Notes: generated from the sequence alone by a model not told the origin. Shown: positions 1 through 9,372, numbered from the stretch's first letter. The stretch is 64,000 nt of DNA from Chloroflexi bacterium AL-N1 (GCA_013122435.1 WYDT01000009.1:62001-126000); one strand, 5' to 3'. Numbers and translations are program-made.

Positions 1-1185
1 GGTGAAAGGTATGTGTGGACGACGTTCAGTGCTGACCAGATTGACCTGAACTTTGCGAATCCACAGGTATTGCTTGATATTATCGATGTGTTGTTGTTAT
101 ATGTGGCACATGGTGCATTACTTATTCGCCTTGATGCTATTGGTTACTTGTGGAAAGAGGTTGGTACCCGCTCAATTCATCTGCCACAAACCCATTGTGT
201 GGTGCAGTTGTTCCGTGCGGTGCTGGATGTCGTAGCACCTGAGGTTGCGTTGATTACCGAGACAAATGTTCCACATGCCGACAATATTAGTTACTTTGGT
301 GATGGAACAAATGAAGCGCAGTTAGTGTATCAGTTCCCTCTTGCACCGCTGGTTCTGCACGCCTTTCACAGCGGAAGTGCCTACTATCTCACTGAGTGGG
401 CCAGTCAGTTGGCACTGCCTTCGAAAACCACGACTTTCTTCAATTTTCTGGCTTCACATGATGGGATCGGTGTGGTGCCTGCTACGGGGATTCTGAGCAC
501 GGCAGATATCGCTAATCTGGTGGCGCGGGTTGATGCGTATGGTGGGCATGTCTCGTCGAAAACCAATGCTGATGGTTCGCAAAGCCCGTATGAGTTGAAC
601 ATCACCTTGTTTGATGCCCTGTCGGACCCCAGCGATGCTCAGGATAGCTATGAGGTTGATCGTTTTATTGCTGCAAATGCGATTATGTTGGCGTTGCAGG
701 GTATACCGGGGATTTATGTTCACAGCCTGGTGGGCTCGCACAACTACCACACAGGTGTGCGGGAAACTGAGCGTTTCCGGTCGATCAACCGAGAGAAGTG
801 GGAGCGTGCGGATATCGAGTTGCGCTTGGCCGACTCCAGTAGCCATGAGTCGCAGGTTTTTCAACGTTTTGCAGATCTGATAACCAAGCGCCGTGGTGAA
901 CGAGCGTTTCATCCCAGTGGACCGCAGCACATTATCAATTTGCACGAGTCGCTGTTTACGTTTGTGCGGGTTGCTCCTGATGGGCAAGAACGCATTCTAT
1001 GTGTTCACAACGTATCTGATCAGATCCATGCTGTATTGTTGGACAAACAGCTGTGGGGTGGTGAGGCGAACGAACAGGTGCACGACATTGTTACCGAAGC
1101 GACGTATCAGTCTGACGGTTCAGGAACGCTGGCCCTGCATGTTGAGCCATACCAGGTGCTGTGGCTCAAGCCATCCAACGATTGA
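1..1185 (+). CDS. Sucrose phosphorylase-like GH13 (subfamily 18) enzyme, C-terminal part
   Basis: The reading frame is open from base 1, so the true start lies upstream of the window. The visible part is the C-terminal ~394 residues of a GH13 subfamily 18 protein, a family of retaining glucoside phosphorylases that split sucrose or glucosyl-glycerate/glycerol with phosphate. Counting from the GTG at 13, the nucleophile Asp sits in RLDAI (D41), the acid/base Glu in ITETN (E83) and the third acidic residue in ASHDG (D150). The end is a normal C-terminal beta domain (WLKPSND). The subfamily is clear, but the acceptor (sucrose, sucrose-6-phosphate, glucosylglycerate) cannot be decided without the N-terminal half. 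The gene ends about 100 bp from the convergent DICT-GAF gene. Confidence 0.88.
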   Translation, partial: GERYVWTTFSADQIDLNFANPQVLLDIIDVLLLYVAHGALLIRLDAIGYLWKEVGTRSIHLPQTHCVVQLFRAVLDVVAPEVALITETNVPHADNISYFGDGTNEAQLVYQFPLAPLVLHAFHSGSAYYLTEWASQLALPSKTTTFFNFLASHDGIGVVPATGILSTADIANLVARVDAYGGHVSSKTNADGSQSPYELNITLFDALSDPSDAQDSYEVDRFIAANAIMLALQGIPGIYVHSLVGSHNYHTGVRETERFRSINREKWERADIELRLADSSSHESQVFQRFADLITKRRGERAFHPSGPQHIINLHESLFTFVRVAPDGQERILCVHNVSDQIHAVLLDKQLWGGEANEQVHDIVTEATYQSDGSGTLALHVEPYQVLWLKPSND

Positions 1186-1289
1186 GTTGTTTGATGTATG
1201 GCATGACATGCCTCTATGTTCTTTTTTGCTGAGGTACATGTCCATCATCAGGTATTCTTGCAATCTAATGGCCTTACCCTTCAGTAACA

Positions 1290-2390
1290 CTAGGCCTCTA
1301 CAAGCGCTTTGCTTGCCTGTGCCCGCTGTTCAATGATGAGTCCGAGCACTTTCGCAATAGTAGCTACAGTGCGGGCATCTTCTTTAGAAAAATTATTTGC
1401 AGTGACGTCGCCGACAGTAATGGCGCCGTAAATATCTTTTTTGCCTGTAATAGGTGCCGCAATAAGCGATTGGGCCTTGGGCATGAGCGGATCAATCTTG
1501 TTAGATTGTATTGTGTCGTCAATCCGTATCAATGTGCCATGTTCAATCGCTTGACTACTCGCACCTGTGCCAGAATGGAATGGCGGGTTTGGGGTACGTT
1601 GGCTATATCTTGACGCAATGACAGGGTAGTACTGATCGTTTTCGCGGAGGATAACCGCAACATCGGTAGCCTCGAAGAACGTGTAGAGGATATGCACCAG
1701 ATCTTCTAGGAGTGGTACCGGAAAATGATTGACCGAAAAATATGGTGTTGGTAGATCACGTGTCAAGGCATCCATAAAGGTGTAAAGCGTCGAGAGTTGC
1801 GTTTGCTGGCGTTGGCTGGTAAATTTGGTGGCATCCAGTTGGCGCATAAAGTAGTGATTGATTTCGGTGATATAAGCGTTTTGCGTTGCGTAGTCTCGTT
1901 GTGTGATACGTTTATATTCTCGCTGAACCGTACGGGCCATGTCTCGCGCTACATGACCTACAACATCTTCATCGTATGACCAGATACCATCAAATTGGCG
2001 GTTACGCATGGTTGAGTAGTATTCATCTACCTGTTTTGCAATCAGCGTTGTCCAGAATGCGGGTGAGTCAACGACCAGGAACCATTCTTCCACAAGTGGT
2101 GAGTCTGCATCAAGACCGATAAATGTGACGCCAGGGATCGGGGCCAGGCGAATATCGGGGACGCCAAAGATATACACTTGATCACAGACCTTGCCGAGCC
2201 GCTCATAGTATTTACTTTGGTATGGGAAATTGGAAAAGCGCTGGAAGCCAGCGTAAAACACGACTGGAAGTTCGAGTTTAATGACTTGTTTCTCGATTAA
2301 GTGGCTAATCGTGTTCATGGTGGTAACGGAATGTACATTTCGTAGATGATCGAACTGACTTGCTGCCGAATGAAAGAGTGAGATGTCCAT
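1290..2390 (-). CDS. DICT-domain sensor with C-terminal GAF domain
   Basis: This 366-residue soluble protein has an N-terminal DICT sensory domain (roughly residues 15-190, with LPVVFYAGFQRFS and VYIFGVPD) and a C-terminal GAF domain (about 215-355, with PITGKKDIYGAITVGD). DICT domains occur with diguanylate cyclases and two-component proteins; GAF domains bind small ligands or chromophores. No output domain is present, so it may act through a partner. A GGAGG five bases before the ATG supports this start. A second DICT protein, with a histidine kinase, is at 54560-55906. The domain calls are confident; ligand and partner are unknown. Confidence 0.8.
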   Translation of the reverse strand: MDISLFHSAASQFDHLRNVHSVTTMNTISHLIEKQVIKLELPVVFYAGFQRFSNFPYQSKYYERLGKVCDQVYIFGVPDIRLAPIPGVTFIGLDADSPLVEEWFLVVDSPAFWTTLIAKQVDEYYSTMRNRQFDGIWSYDEDVVGHVARDMARTVQREYKRITQRDYATQNAYITEINHYFMRQLDATKFTSQRQQTQLSTLYTFMDALTRDLPTPYFSVNHFPVPLLEDLVHILYTFFEATDVAVILRENDQYYPVIASRYSQRTPNPPFHSGTGASSQAIEHGTLIRIDDTIQSNKIDPLMPKAQSLIAAPITGKKDIYGAITVGDVTANNFSKEDARTVATIAKVLGLIIEQRAQASKALVEA

Positions 2391-2548
2391 GTCAGCCTCC
2401 GCAGTGGGATTGGATGTGTTTCAGATGTGTCGATGTTGCTGTAGTTCACAAAGTCAGATCGACCTTGTGGCCATTCTATTTACTTGAAAACGTAAAATAT
2501 CAACGTGTGGATGTTTTGGGTTACGGGTTTATGTAGGAATGATCATGG

Positions 2549-4120
2549 TTACCCACCGATTTCACGTAACACATCATTAGCGTGCCATCCATCTCCACGT
2601 AGCGTTGCGATCTGGGCAGCGATCTCTTGTGCCTGTTTGCGCTTTCTACCACGTAAGCAGGCGGCTGCCATCATCAACAGAGACCGTTCGTCCTGGGGCG
2701 TAATGGCAATTGCACGACGACAGTTATATAGTACCTCTTCCATGTTATTCTGTGTGAGGGCTAAAGCAGCAAGTCCTCGCCAGGCTGGTGTCAGTTGAGG
2801 ATCGAGTTGGGTCGCCTGGCGAAGTTCGGTATCGGCGGTGCTCATATCGCCCGCATCGCGTGCAAGCAACCCCCGAGCTAATGCGGCAAGCGCAGCCCCG
2901 TTTTCAATTGGTTGGTCGAGTGCCTCACTTTGTTCAATGCTCTTTAACACCTGCCGTAGTTTATGCCCACCCAGATCAAGGGGATCTCCCGCACCAAGAA
3001 TCGCTTGAGCATAGGCGTGTAATGCTTCGGCTGAGTGTGGGAGTGCGGCCACAGCACGCCGCAAAATCGGTATGGCCTCATGGGGGAGTTGTGCTTTGAG
3101 ATAGCCAATGCCATGATTGAGCAGTTTTTCCCCTTCCTCTGGCGAAAGAGGCTCCCCCGTTTCTTCAGCCAGTTCTGAACGTACGAGGTTTTGAAGATGA
3201 CTGAGGGACTCAAACACCCCACGATCAAGTTTGCCATCACGGAAGTTGCGCCAGATTGCGTCGTATTGCCCCCGTAGCCGTTCATCTCGCAAAATACGTC
3301 GGGCAATTTCAATCTCGTTCACACGTGCCTCACGCTCTTCTTTAGTCAACCCTGAGAGCAGCAGCACATCGTGTTGGCGCTGTCGGGCCGCCGCATCAAT
3401 ATCGACTGATGAGGGCGGTCTGGTACTCGCCAGACGCGAAAGACTGTCAGTTTCGTCGTCATCGTTTGTGAAGAGGTGAGTAAGAAATCCGCGTTTCATG
3501 GGACGATGCCGGGGACGTTCGATCTGTGGGGTAACGGTAATAAGATGCTGAGGCGTTTGTCCAATAAGCGCATAGTAATCCACTGGTTCGGTTGCTGGTG
3601 GGCCACTGTCTGGTGGTGTTGCAGGCGGTTCCCTTTGGGCTGGACGTGGTGTGCCACAAAATGGACATATGTCTGCCTCTGATGGTAGTGGTGCAGCACA
3701 TCCCGTGCAGCGTATTGCTTGGGTTGTGAGTTTCCTCTCTGGACTGGCGCGCAGATCATCATATGTTCGTCGTAGCGCTGGATCGGTCAGGGTCCGGCCA
3801 GCGACTTCTAAGAGTCTGAGTCGTTGTGAGGACTTTGATGCGAGCTGGGAGGGATCGTCAGGAAAGTGTGTTCGAAGTTGGCGATAACGTCGTGCTATAG
3901 CGCGGGTATCCGCATTGGCATTCACTCCCAGAAGCAAGTAAAAGTCCAGCCCTCTGCCCACTGCCTGCGCGAGTTGTGGTGTACCAAGGTCCAGATTACG
4001 AAAAAAGCCACGTGATAACGCGCCACACGCAGTGCAGATACCGTCAGTATCGAGGGGCGAACCGCAGGAAGGGCAAGCATGCATGGTTTGTTCTCCAGAT
4101 TGTGCATATATATTATTCAT
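2549..4120 (-). CDS. Zinc-ribbon / J-domain-like / TPR protein
   Basis: The 523-residue protein begins with a CxxC...CxxC zinc ribbon (C16, C19, C29, C32), followed by a J-domain-like helical region (about 59-125). There the conserved HPD is broken: the sequence reads H85-F-P-D88. A second ribbon (CTGC...CPFC) lies near 138-156, a second degenerate J-like segment near 250-300, and TPR-type helices run from about 335 to the end. A J-domain lacking HPD should not stimulate DnaK normally, so a scaffold role is inferred. Two starts have good Shine-Dalgarno sites: ATG at 4120 (AAGGAG) and ATG at 4084 (GGAG), the latter just before the first ribbon. It lies 44 bp downstream of the PIG-L gene. Confidence 0.72.
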   Translation of the reverse strand: MNNIYAQSGEQTMHACPSCGSPLDTDGICTACGALSRGFFRNLDLGTPQLAQAVGRGLDFYLLLGVNANADTRAIARRYRQLRTHFPDDPSQLASKSSQRLRLLEVAGRTLTDPALRRTYDDLRASPERKLTTQAIRCTGCAAPLPSEADICPFCGTPRPAQREPPATPPDSGPPATEPVDYYALIGQTPQHLITVTPQIERPRHRPMKRGFLTHLFTNDDDETDSLSRLASTRPPSSVDIDAAARQRQHDVLLLSGLTKEEREARVNEIEIARRILRDERLRGQYDAIWRNFRDGKLDRGVFESLSHLQNLVRSELAEETGEPLSPEEGEKLLNHGIGYLKAQLPHEAIPILRRAVAALPHSAEALHAYAQAILGAGDPLDLGGHKLRQVLKSIEQSEALDQPIENGAALAALARGLLARDAGDMSTADTELRQATQLDPQLTPAWRGLAALALTQNNMEEVLYNCRRAIAITPQDERSLLMMAAACLRGRKRKQAQEIAAQIATLRGDGWHANDVLREIGG

Positions 4121-4139
4121 TCATGTTGCTCCTTCCTGA

Positions 4140-4160
4140 TTGATGGTTACCCACCATCAA
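4140..4160 (-). other. Intercistronic hairpin
   Basis: An 8-bp perfect inverted repeat (TTGATGGT / ACCATCAA, 5-base loop) lies between the PIG-L gene and the DnaJ/TPR gene. On the minus-strand transcript no U-tract follows it, so it is more likely an RNA processing or stability element than a terminator. Confidence 0.4.
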
Positions 4161-4164
4161 AAAA

Positions 4165-4848
4165 TCAGACTGGCATCTTACGAAATGCTTCTCCAGCAGC
4201 GAATCCAGCTTCTGTGCCCGTCTCGGCGGCACGCTTCCGAATCCGTTCTTCCCAGCCCTCTACATGATTGAGTTGACTGTGATGTTCACGGAGCGAAGCA
4301 ATCTTCAAATCAATGGTTTCACTGATATCTTCGATATGATCTGGTTGTTCTGCGGTCCAAAGAAAGAGCCCCTGTGGTCGCCAGACGGTAATGCCAATCT
4401 GCCCTAAGCCAGGCATAAAGAGATGATCACGTGCAGAAACTACGCCTTCAATGGTGGCAAATCCAACGGTGCGGTGGTCTGGGTGGAACATGTAGTGTTT
4501 CCACGGATCGTGGGTAAATACCGAGTGTGGTTTGAAATGGCGAATATACAGGGCGATTTCGGCTCGTAGGGCTGGAGTTGGTTCTAGCTCACCATCATTG
4601 TACCGCAGAAAAAGAACCTGTTGAACACCTAATGCGTTGGCGGCTGCACGTTGTTCCGTCTCACGGATTTCTGAGAGTTGGTAGGTCGAAACATCCGGAT
4701 CGTGGCTGCCTTTGTTGCCATTGGTACAAACGATATAGGTGATGTTCCAGCCGTCGCGGGCTAGTTTCCCGATGGTTCCCCCGGCACCAAACTCACTGTC
4801 GTCAGGGTGGGCGCCAATGACGAGGGCGCGCATTGTTTCATTTGCCAT
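4165..4848 (-). CDS. PIG-L family N-acetylglucosaminyl deacetylase
   Basis: This is a zinc-dependent deacetylase of the LmbE/PIG-L fold, a family that removes acetyl groups from GlcNAc-type conjugates (GlcNAc-PI, GlcNAc-malate for bacillithiol, mycothiol precursors). The metal motif AHPDDSE is near the N-terminus and the second histidine motif HPDH is in the middle. The start at 4848 (MANETMRAL) was chosen because an AAGGA lies 7-8 bases upstream and the fold begins at once; a longer frame to 4959 would overlap the upstream hydrolase gene. Length is 227 residues, normal for the family. It follows the hydrolase by 19 bp, suggesting co-transcription. The substrate is not deducible. Confidence 0.85.
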   Translation of the reverse strand: MANETMRALVIGAHPDDSEFGAGGTIGKLARDGWNITYIVCTNGNKGSHDPDVSTYQLSEIRETEQRAAANALGVQQVLFLRYNDGELEPTPALRAEIALYIRHFKPHSVFTHDPWKHYMFHPDHRTVGFATIEGVVSARDHLFMPGLGQIGITVWRPQGLFLWTAEQPDHIEDISETIDLKIASLREHHSQLNHVEGWEERIRKRAAETGTEAGFAAGEAFRKMPV

Positions 4849-4867
4849 GCTTGAATCCTTCAATGTT

Positions 4868-5698
4868 TTATCGATATCTTGTTTTTGCTTGCCAGAAGGT
4901 GTTGATAGCTGCAATATATTGCTCGAACTGATCACGGCGGATATTGTGTCCTGCACCACTAATGTGGGTTACCTCGCCCTGCTGCCAGATAGTGTGTAGC
5001 TCGGCCACCTGTTCAGAAGTGACAAAAGCTCCGGCGGCGATGTCAGCTGTGATCAGCAATATGGGGCACTCGATTTTGCGGAATGTCTCCTGCCATGGGA
5101 CACGCGACAGGTATGTATCATTAAAAATGTTGAGACTGACCTGATGTTTAGCCTCCGCCCATATCGCGAATTCTTCCTCTGCCCACAATGATGATTCAGA
5201 GCGACCGATGGCCATAAGTTCTTCACGTGTGTATGATTGTTGTTGTGCTGCCAGATGACGACGCTCTTGCATGTTCATACGGTGTGTTGCAATCACTTGG
5301 TCAAGATCATCGTTTTGGGGGAGCGGTGGGTCTTCTAACACAATGCTGTGGGCAAGGTATGGATGATTGGCGGCGACCATTGCAACCGTGGCTGCCCCCA
5401 TAGAGTGGCCAAGCAGCCGTGGCTGCTCAAGTTCCAGGGCTGCCACCAGCCCGACCAGATCATTGGCATGATCTACGATGTTGTAGCCAGTTTCTGGTGC
5501 TGCCGACAGACCATGCCCTCGTGCATCATACATCACCACATCGTAGGATTGTGCCAGAATACGTGCGACCCGACTCCAACATAGACCATTGTCAGTGATT
5601 CCATGGGCAAGTACGAGTGGTGGTTTTGTGCCTCCCGTACGGTGGTAGTGTAATTGGAGACCACTGACATCAACGTAGGCTGAATTCCATAATGACAC
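4868..5698 (-). CDS. Alpha/beta-fold hydrolase
   Basis: The 276-residue protein has the classical alpha/beta hydrolase layout: oxyanion region LAHGITDNG, nucleophile elbow GHSMGA with Ser99, and a C-terminal catalytic His in GAGHNIRRD. It starts at GTG 5698, with AGGGG about 8 bases upstream. The family includes esterases, C-C hydrolases and haloperoxidases, so substrate cannot be assigned. It ends 19 bp before the PIG-L gene and begins 18 bp after the upstream membrane sensor gene stops, so the three are probably one minus-strand operon. Confidence 0.85.
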   Translation of the reverse strand: MSLWNSAYVDVSGLQLHYHRTGGTKPPLVLAHGITDNGLCWSRVARILAQSYDVVMYDARGHGLSAAPETGYNIVDHANDLVGLVAALELEQPRLLGHSMGAATVAMVAANHPYLAHSIVLEDPPLPQNDDLDQVIATHRMNMQERRHLAAQQQSYTREELMAIGRSESSLWAEEEFAIWAEAKHQVSLNIFNDTYLSRVPWQETFRKIECPILLITADIAAGAFVTSEQVAELHTIWQQGEVTHISGAGHNIRRDQFEQYIAAINTFWQAKTRYR

Positions 5699-5716
5699 AA
5701 GTCTGCCCCTTATACA

Positions 5717-7831
5717 TCAAGCTGTACCAACCTGTAGACGCGCCAAACCTTCTTCTGCACGTGTACACTCATCAATACTGATCGCAATCGCACGACGGTA
5801 GCACGTGGCTGCTTCACCCACCTGTTCGCTTTGTTCGTAGATTGAGCCAAGTGCGATCAGTGCATCAATCTGTTGATCGCGTAACACGTCACGACGTTCC
5901 TCAACATATGCAGAGTCACCAAAAAAAGGACAATCATACATATAATCATCACGATAAAGAGTTACCGCCTCACGGAAATCCTCGCGCGCCTGTTCCAGAT
6001 TGCCTTGATGCATGGCGGTATGTCCACGCTCAGCGGCTTCGTTAAAGGCATCGACATCACACCATGTAATGTTCTGAGGGTTGAGCCAGTATCGTTCGTG
6101 ATGATAGGTAATCATCTGGCTTTCGTTCCCACGGCGTAATCCAGGTTCAAGCGTACGGCGCAGCCCTGACAAGGTTCGATGGAAAGCAGTATCGGCTTTA
6201 TCTAAGGCTTTGAAATTGAGATCCGGCCAGATAACTTCCTCCGCCTCATCTTTAGTCATCCCTCGCCCTCTGCGGTCAAAGAGAAAAGCGAACAGGGCTT
6301 CGGCTTGATAGGTTCCGGCCTTGCTACCACCCCAACGCTTGATGGTTTGGTTGTCGCGTTCGACTTGTAGGGTACCAAGTGCATAGACATATAATCCATC
6401 TTTGCTGGCAGATGGTGGTGATTCGTTCGCCTTGACTGTTTGTACTTCAAGCAGTTCTCGTTCATTTTGTAACTTACGACCAAGTTCAACGAGTGACTCC
6501 ATCTCTTGCTCTTGCTTTTGTTGTACACGGGCGTGCTTGATGGCCAATGCAAGATAGTTGCAGAGCGAATAGATGAGGGTGCGTTCTACATCACGATATG
6601 GTACGCCTGACCGTTTTGAGCTTAACATGAGTAGTCCCAGTACTTCCTGTTCCTGTTGGAGTGGGAATAACAAACGGGCCGCTGGCCAGGGTTCCCATTC
6701 TTCGTAGAATATTTCGGGTTGGTTTGGTATGATTACATTGTTAAGTTTGTCGGCCTCAGGTTGGTCCTGTCCATAGATGGCCACAAGCTGCCGATCCTGA
6801 TTGTGCTGCACAATGACGGCACCGGCCTGTACATCTAAGGTGCGGCACATAGCACTCAATGCTGCTTGTAATTGACCACTCAGATCGCCACGCTCGAATA
6901 GGTCCTCACTAATAGCCTGGAGGAGTTGACTGTAATTAAACTCACGATGAAAAAAACGACGATCCAGCCAATTGCTGAAGAAATCGCGTATCGGTCCAAA
7001 TACTGCAATGAGCACTACGATAGATAGTATGGTCACAATGGCAGTATCAATAGCGAGAGTAGCACGAATAATAGGCTCTAAGCCAAGCAAGATCGCTACA
7101 TAAAGTGCGGTAAATATGCCCCCCAATAGTGAGCGGAAGAATGCTCGTCGGGCAACACGTGGTGGCAGAAGCATGCGGTATGCAAACACCATATAGGCCA
7201 TCATGCCCAACCCAGTGTCCATCAGTGTATGACCAGGTGCCTGGGTAAATTGCACTTCACGTGCGACTGATGCCAGAAATGCCCCTATCACCGCAATGAG
7301 TGACGCGATTGCAAAGAAGGCGCGGTGTCGGCGTTCCTGACTATCAGATGTAGTCAGTTGATAACTAAAACTGGCCAGGATGACAGCCAGTGTGAGTGGT
7401 ACAATGCGATGTAAAAGCGCTACAATGGTAATGACTTCTCCCTGAAATCGTGGGGTTTCTCCGGTGAGGATAACCTGATCGGAGAAAAGTGCATAGCCAC
7501 TTAGTATGGCACCTACTAGGTAGAAAAAGGCGAGCGACATGCGCCGTGTGCGACTGAAGAGTGGTAAAGCAATTACATTAATAGTAAAGTGGAGAAAGAC
7601 AGGTGGAAGTAGTGCTATTGAAACAAGTTGCACGCGGTAGATGGTGGCCCTGACTGGCTCTGATGTGGTTAGTTGACCGAGTGAAATAGTCAATCCATAT
7701 AGCATGAGATGAAGACAAAGCCAGGCAAAGATCCAGGCTTCGGGATTGCGTGGTGAACGAACAAGGAGACTTAAGCCAAGCCAACAGGCCAAAATGGCCA
7801 TAAAAAATGCAGGTAGTAAATCTGGTGCCAT
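5717..7831 (-). CDS. Membrane sensor with GAF domain and C-terminal SARP/BTAD transcription-factor module
   Basis: About nine hydrophobic helices fill the first ~290 residues, followed by the conserved NWLDRRFFHREF linker, a GAF domain, a short coiled coil and a C-terminal ~215-residue module. That module resembles SARP regulators: a winged-helix-like part (LGTLQVERDNQ, ALFAFLFDRRGRGMTKDEAEEVIWP) and a BTAD/TPR part (CDVDAFNEAAERG to the end). A receptor whose output is a DNA-binding domain still attached to the membrane is inferred. The start at ATG 7831 (704 aa) is preferred over the upstream TTG at 7906, because that TTG lies in a -35 hexamer of a good promoter. Neither start has a clear Shine-Dalgarno site. 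Confidence 0.75.
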   Translation of the reverse strand: MAPDLLPAFFMAILACWLGLSLLVRSPRNPEAWIFAWLCLHLMLYGLTISLGQLTTSEPVRATIYRVQLVSIALLPPVFLHFTINVIALPLFSRTRRMSLAFFYLVGAILSGYALFSDQVILTGETPRFQGEVITIVALLHRIVPLTLAVILASFSYQLTTSDSQERRHRAFFAIASLIAVIGAFLASVAREVQFTQAPGHTLMDTGLGMMAYMVFAYRMLLPPRVARRAFFRSLLGGIFTALYVAILLGLEPIIRATLAIDTAIVTILSIVVLIAVFGPIRDFFSNWLDRRFFHREFNYSQLLQAISEDLFERGDLSGQLQAALSAMCRTLDVQAGAVIVQHNQDRQLVAIYGQDQPEADKLNNVIIPNQPEIFYEEWEPWPAARLLFPLQQEQEVLGLLMLSSKRSGVPYRDVERTLIYSLCNYLALAIKHARVQQKQEQEMESLVELGRKLQNERELLEVQTVKANESPPSASKDGLYVYALGTLQVERDNQTIKRWGGSKAGTYQAEALFAFLFDRRGRGMTKDEAEEVIWPDLNFKALDKADTAFHRTLSGLRRTLEPGLRRGNESQMITYHHERYWLNPQNITWCDVDAFNEAAERGHTAMHQGNLEQAREDFREAVTLYRDDYMYDCPFFGDSAYVEERRDVLRDQQIDALIALGSIYEQSEQVGEAATCYRRAIAISIDECTRAEEGLARLQVGTA

Positions 7832-7877
7832 ATGTTTTGTAGAGTAGTTAAACGTGTACAATTGCACGATCTTCAAG

Positions 7878-7906
7878 AGTATAGCATCACGGTAGGTACG
7901 CTGCAA
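7878..7906 (-). promoter_or_regulatory. Sigma-70-type promoter of the membrane BTAD gene
   Basis: On the minus strand this reads TTGCAG, 17 bp, TATACT, with TGC directly before the -10. It gives a leader of about 40 nt to the ATG at 7831 and argues against translation from the TTG at 7906. Confidence 0.65.
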
Positions 7907-8055
7907 GGAGTTATTTTATAGATGGGCAACATCAAAACATACTTACTCCGAAGAATAATTTCGCGACATGACTGATGACTATAGCGTATGTAGATGATCG
8001 CGTTTGATATGAGAGGCAGGAAACGTATTGGGGATCGGAGCCCTACTCAATGACG

Positions 8056-8084
8056 TTGAAGATCCATAAAACTCATGGTAAAAT
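8056..8084 (+). promoter_or_regulatory. Promoter of the hrcA-grpE-dnaK-dnaJ operon
   Basis: TTGAAG (8056-8061), 17 bp and TAAAAT (8079-8084) with TGG before the -10. The predicted start near 8091 leaves an ~180-nt leader carrying the CIRCE operator. The rest of 7907-8270 holds no convincing gene. Confidence 0.6.
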
Positions 8085-8134
8085 ACCGTATCGTAGGCGT
8101 GCATTATAGCACGCCAATTATTTAAGTATCATCA

Positions 8135-8161
8135 TTAGCACTCACAGCAAAGGAGTGCTAA
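8135..8161 (+). promoter_or_regulatory. CIRCE operator (HrcA binding site)
   Basis: A perfect CIRCE inverted repeat, TTAGCACTC then 9 bases then GAGTGCTAA. HrcA repressor binds this element and is released on heat stress. It lies about 45 bp after the predicted transcription start and 110 bp before hrcA, so the operon should be autoregulated by its first gene. Confidence 0.97.
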
Positions 8162-8270
8162 CTGAATAAAAAACGGATACGTTACAGACATATATTTTGA
8201 TATCATTTTGCCAATATTATGTCCAAGAATAGACATCAACGTTCATTCATGTGCCTGACAGGATGTACTT

Positions 8271-9329
8271 ATGACAGCAGAAATGAGTGAGCGTCGCCGG
8301 CTGGTCCTTAAGCTGGTTATTCAAGAACATATAGAGAACTCTAATCCGGTAGCATCGGATCTATTAGTGCGGAAGTATGGACTGAAAGTTTCTTCCGCGA
8401 CAGTCCGTAATGATCTGTCTGCATTAGAGGATCTCGGCTACCTGACTCATCTACACACTTCGGCTGGCCGTGTCCCTACCGACTCGGGGTATCGTTACTA
8501 CGTCGAAAACCTGATGGATCGTATGCCTCTGACTATTACCGAACAGCGGACAATCCGTCATCAGTTCTATCAGGTTCGTTCTGAATTCGATCAGTGGATT
8601 CATCTGGCCGGCGCTATTTTGGCACGTACAGCACAAAATGCTTCAGTCGTTACACTTCCACGTTCCTACGTAGCGCGTTTTAAGCACATTGAACTCATTG
8701 CCATTCAAGATACAACCATTCTGATTGTGCTTGTTTTGCACGATGGTAATGTCCGACAGCAGAGCATTAATGTTGATACCACGTTTGTGCAGGAAGAACT
8801 TAGTCGTAGTGCAGATCGTATTAATGATGTATGCGCGGATGCAACTGTTTATAAGATTGAGATATTCCTCTATCAAGATCGCAGTCAACGGAATTCCCAA
8901 ATCAGTGATTTTGAACATACCGTACTCGAATTGGTCATCCGGTCTATGCGTCAGATTGAAGAACAATTCAATCAAGATATTTACAGTGATGGTCTCATGG
9001 AAATCCTTAATCAACCTGAATTTGTACAGGTTGATCGTGTGCGGCAAGTTGTGGCGATTCTACAGGATGGAAAAGAGCTGAAACCCTTGATTTCACGCGT
9101 CTTGTTGAGTAATGGTGTCCAGGTGGTTATTGGTGGTGAACATGCACAGGACGAGATGCGCGAGTATAGTGTGGTTCTTTCGCGGTATGGTATTTCTGGT
9201 GATGTTGCTGGTGTGTTAGGAGTTATTGGGCCAACTCGCATGGCTTATCCGCGTACAATATCGGCAGTTGGCTATATCTCCGCCGTTATGAGTGATCTGA
9301 TGGGTGATATATACGGTGATCAAAAATAG
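8271..9329 (+). CDS. hrcA: Heat-inducible transcription repressor HrcA
   Basis: The 352-residue protein has the HrcA winged helix at the N-terminus (RRLVLKLVIQEHIE, then VSSATVRNDLSALEDLGYL) and the GAF-like/dimerisation body ending in IGPTRMAYPRTISAVGYIS, the family signature. It represses the operon it heads through the CIRCE site upstream. AGGA about 7 bases before the ATG supports the start. Length is normal. It is the first gene of hrcA-grpE-dnaK-dnaJ, 43 bp before grpE. Confidence 0.97.
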   Translation: MTAEMSERRRLVLKLVIQEHIENSNPVASDLLVRKYGLKVSSATVRNDLSALEDLGYLTHLHTSAGRVPTDSGYRYYVENLMDRMPLTITEQRTIRHQFYQVRSEFDQWIHLAGAILARTAQNASVVTLPRSYVARFKHIELIAIQDTTILIVLVLHDGNVRQQSINVDTTFVQEELSRSADRINDVCADATVYKIEIFLYQDRSQRNSQISDFEHTVLELVIRSMRQIEEQFNQDIYSDGLMEILNQPEFVQVDRVRQVVAILQDGKELKPLISRVLLSNGVQVVIGGEHAQDEMREYSVVLSRYGISGDVAGVLGVIGPTRMAYPRTISAVGYISAVMSDLMGDIYGDQK

Positions 9330-9372
9330 TAGTAAGTTAATTCTATGAACAACCGGAGGAGGTCATTAACTA

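Noticed and set aside
454..987. 177-codon minus-strand frame inside the sucrose-phosphorylase-like gene
   Set aside because: It lies fully antisense to a gene with clear catalytic motifs and has no ribosome site or recognisable protein features.
4849..4959. 37-codon N-terminal extension of the first PIG-L gene
   Set aside because: It overlaps the upstream hydrolase gene, reads unlike the family and is bypassed by a well-placed Shine-Dalgarno site at 4848.
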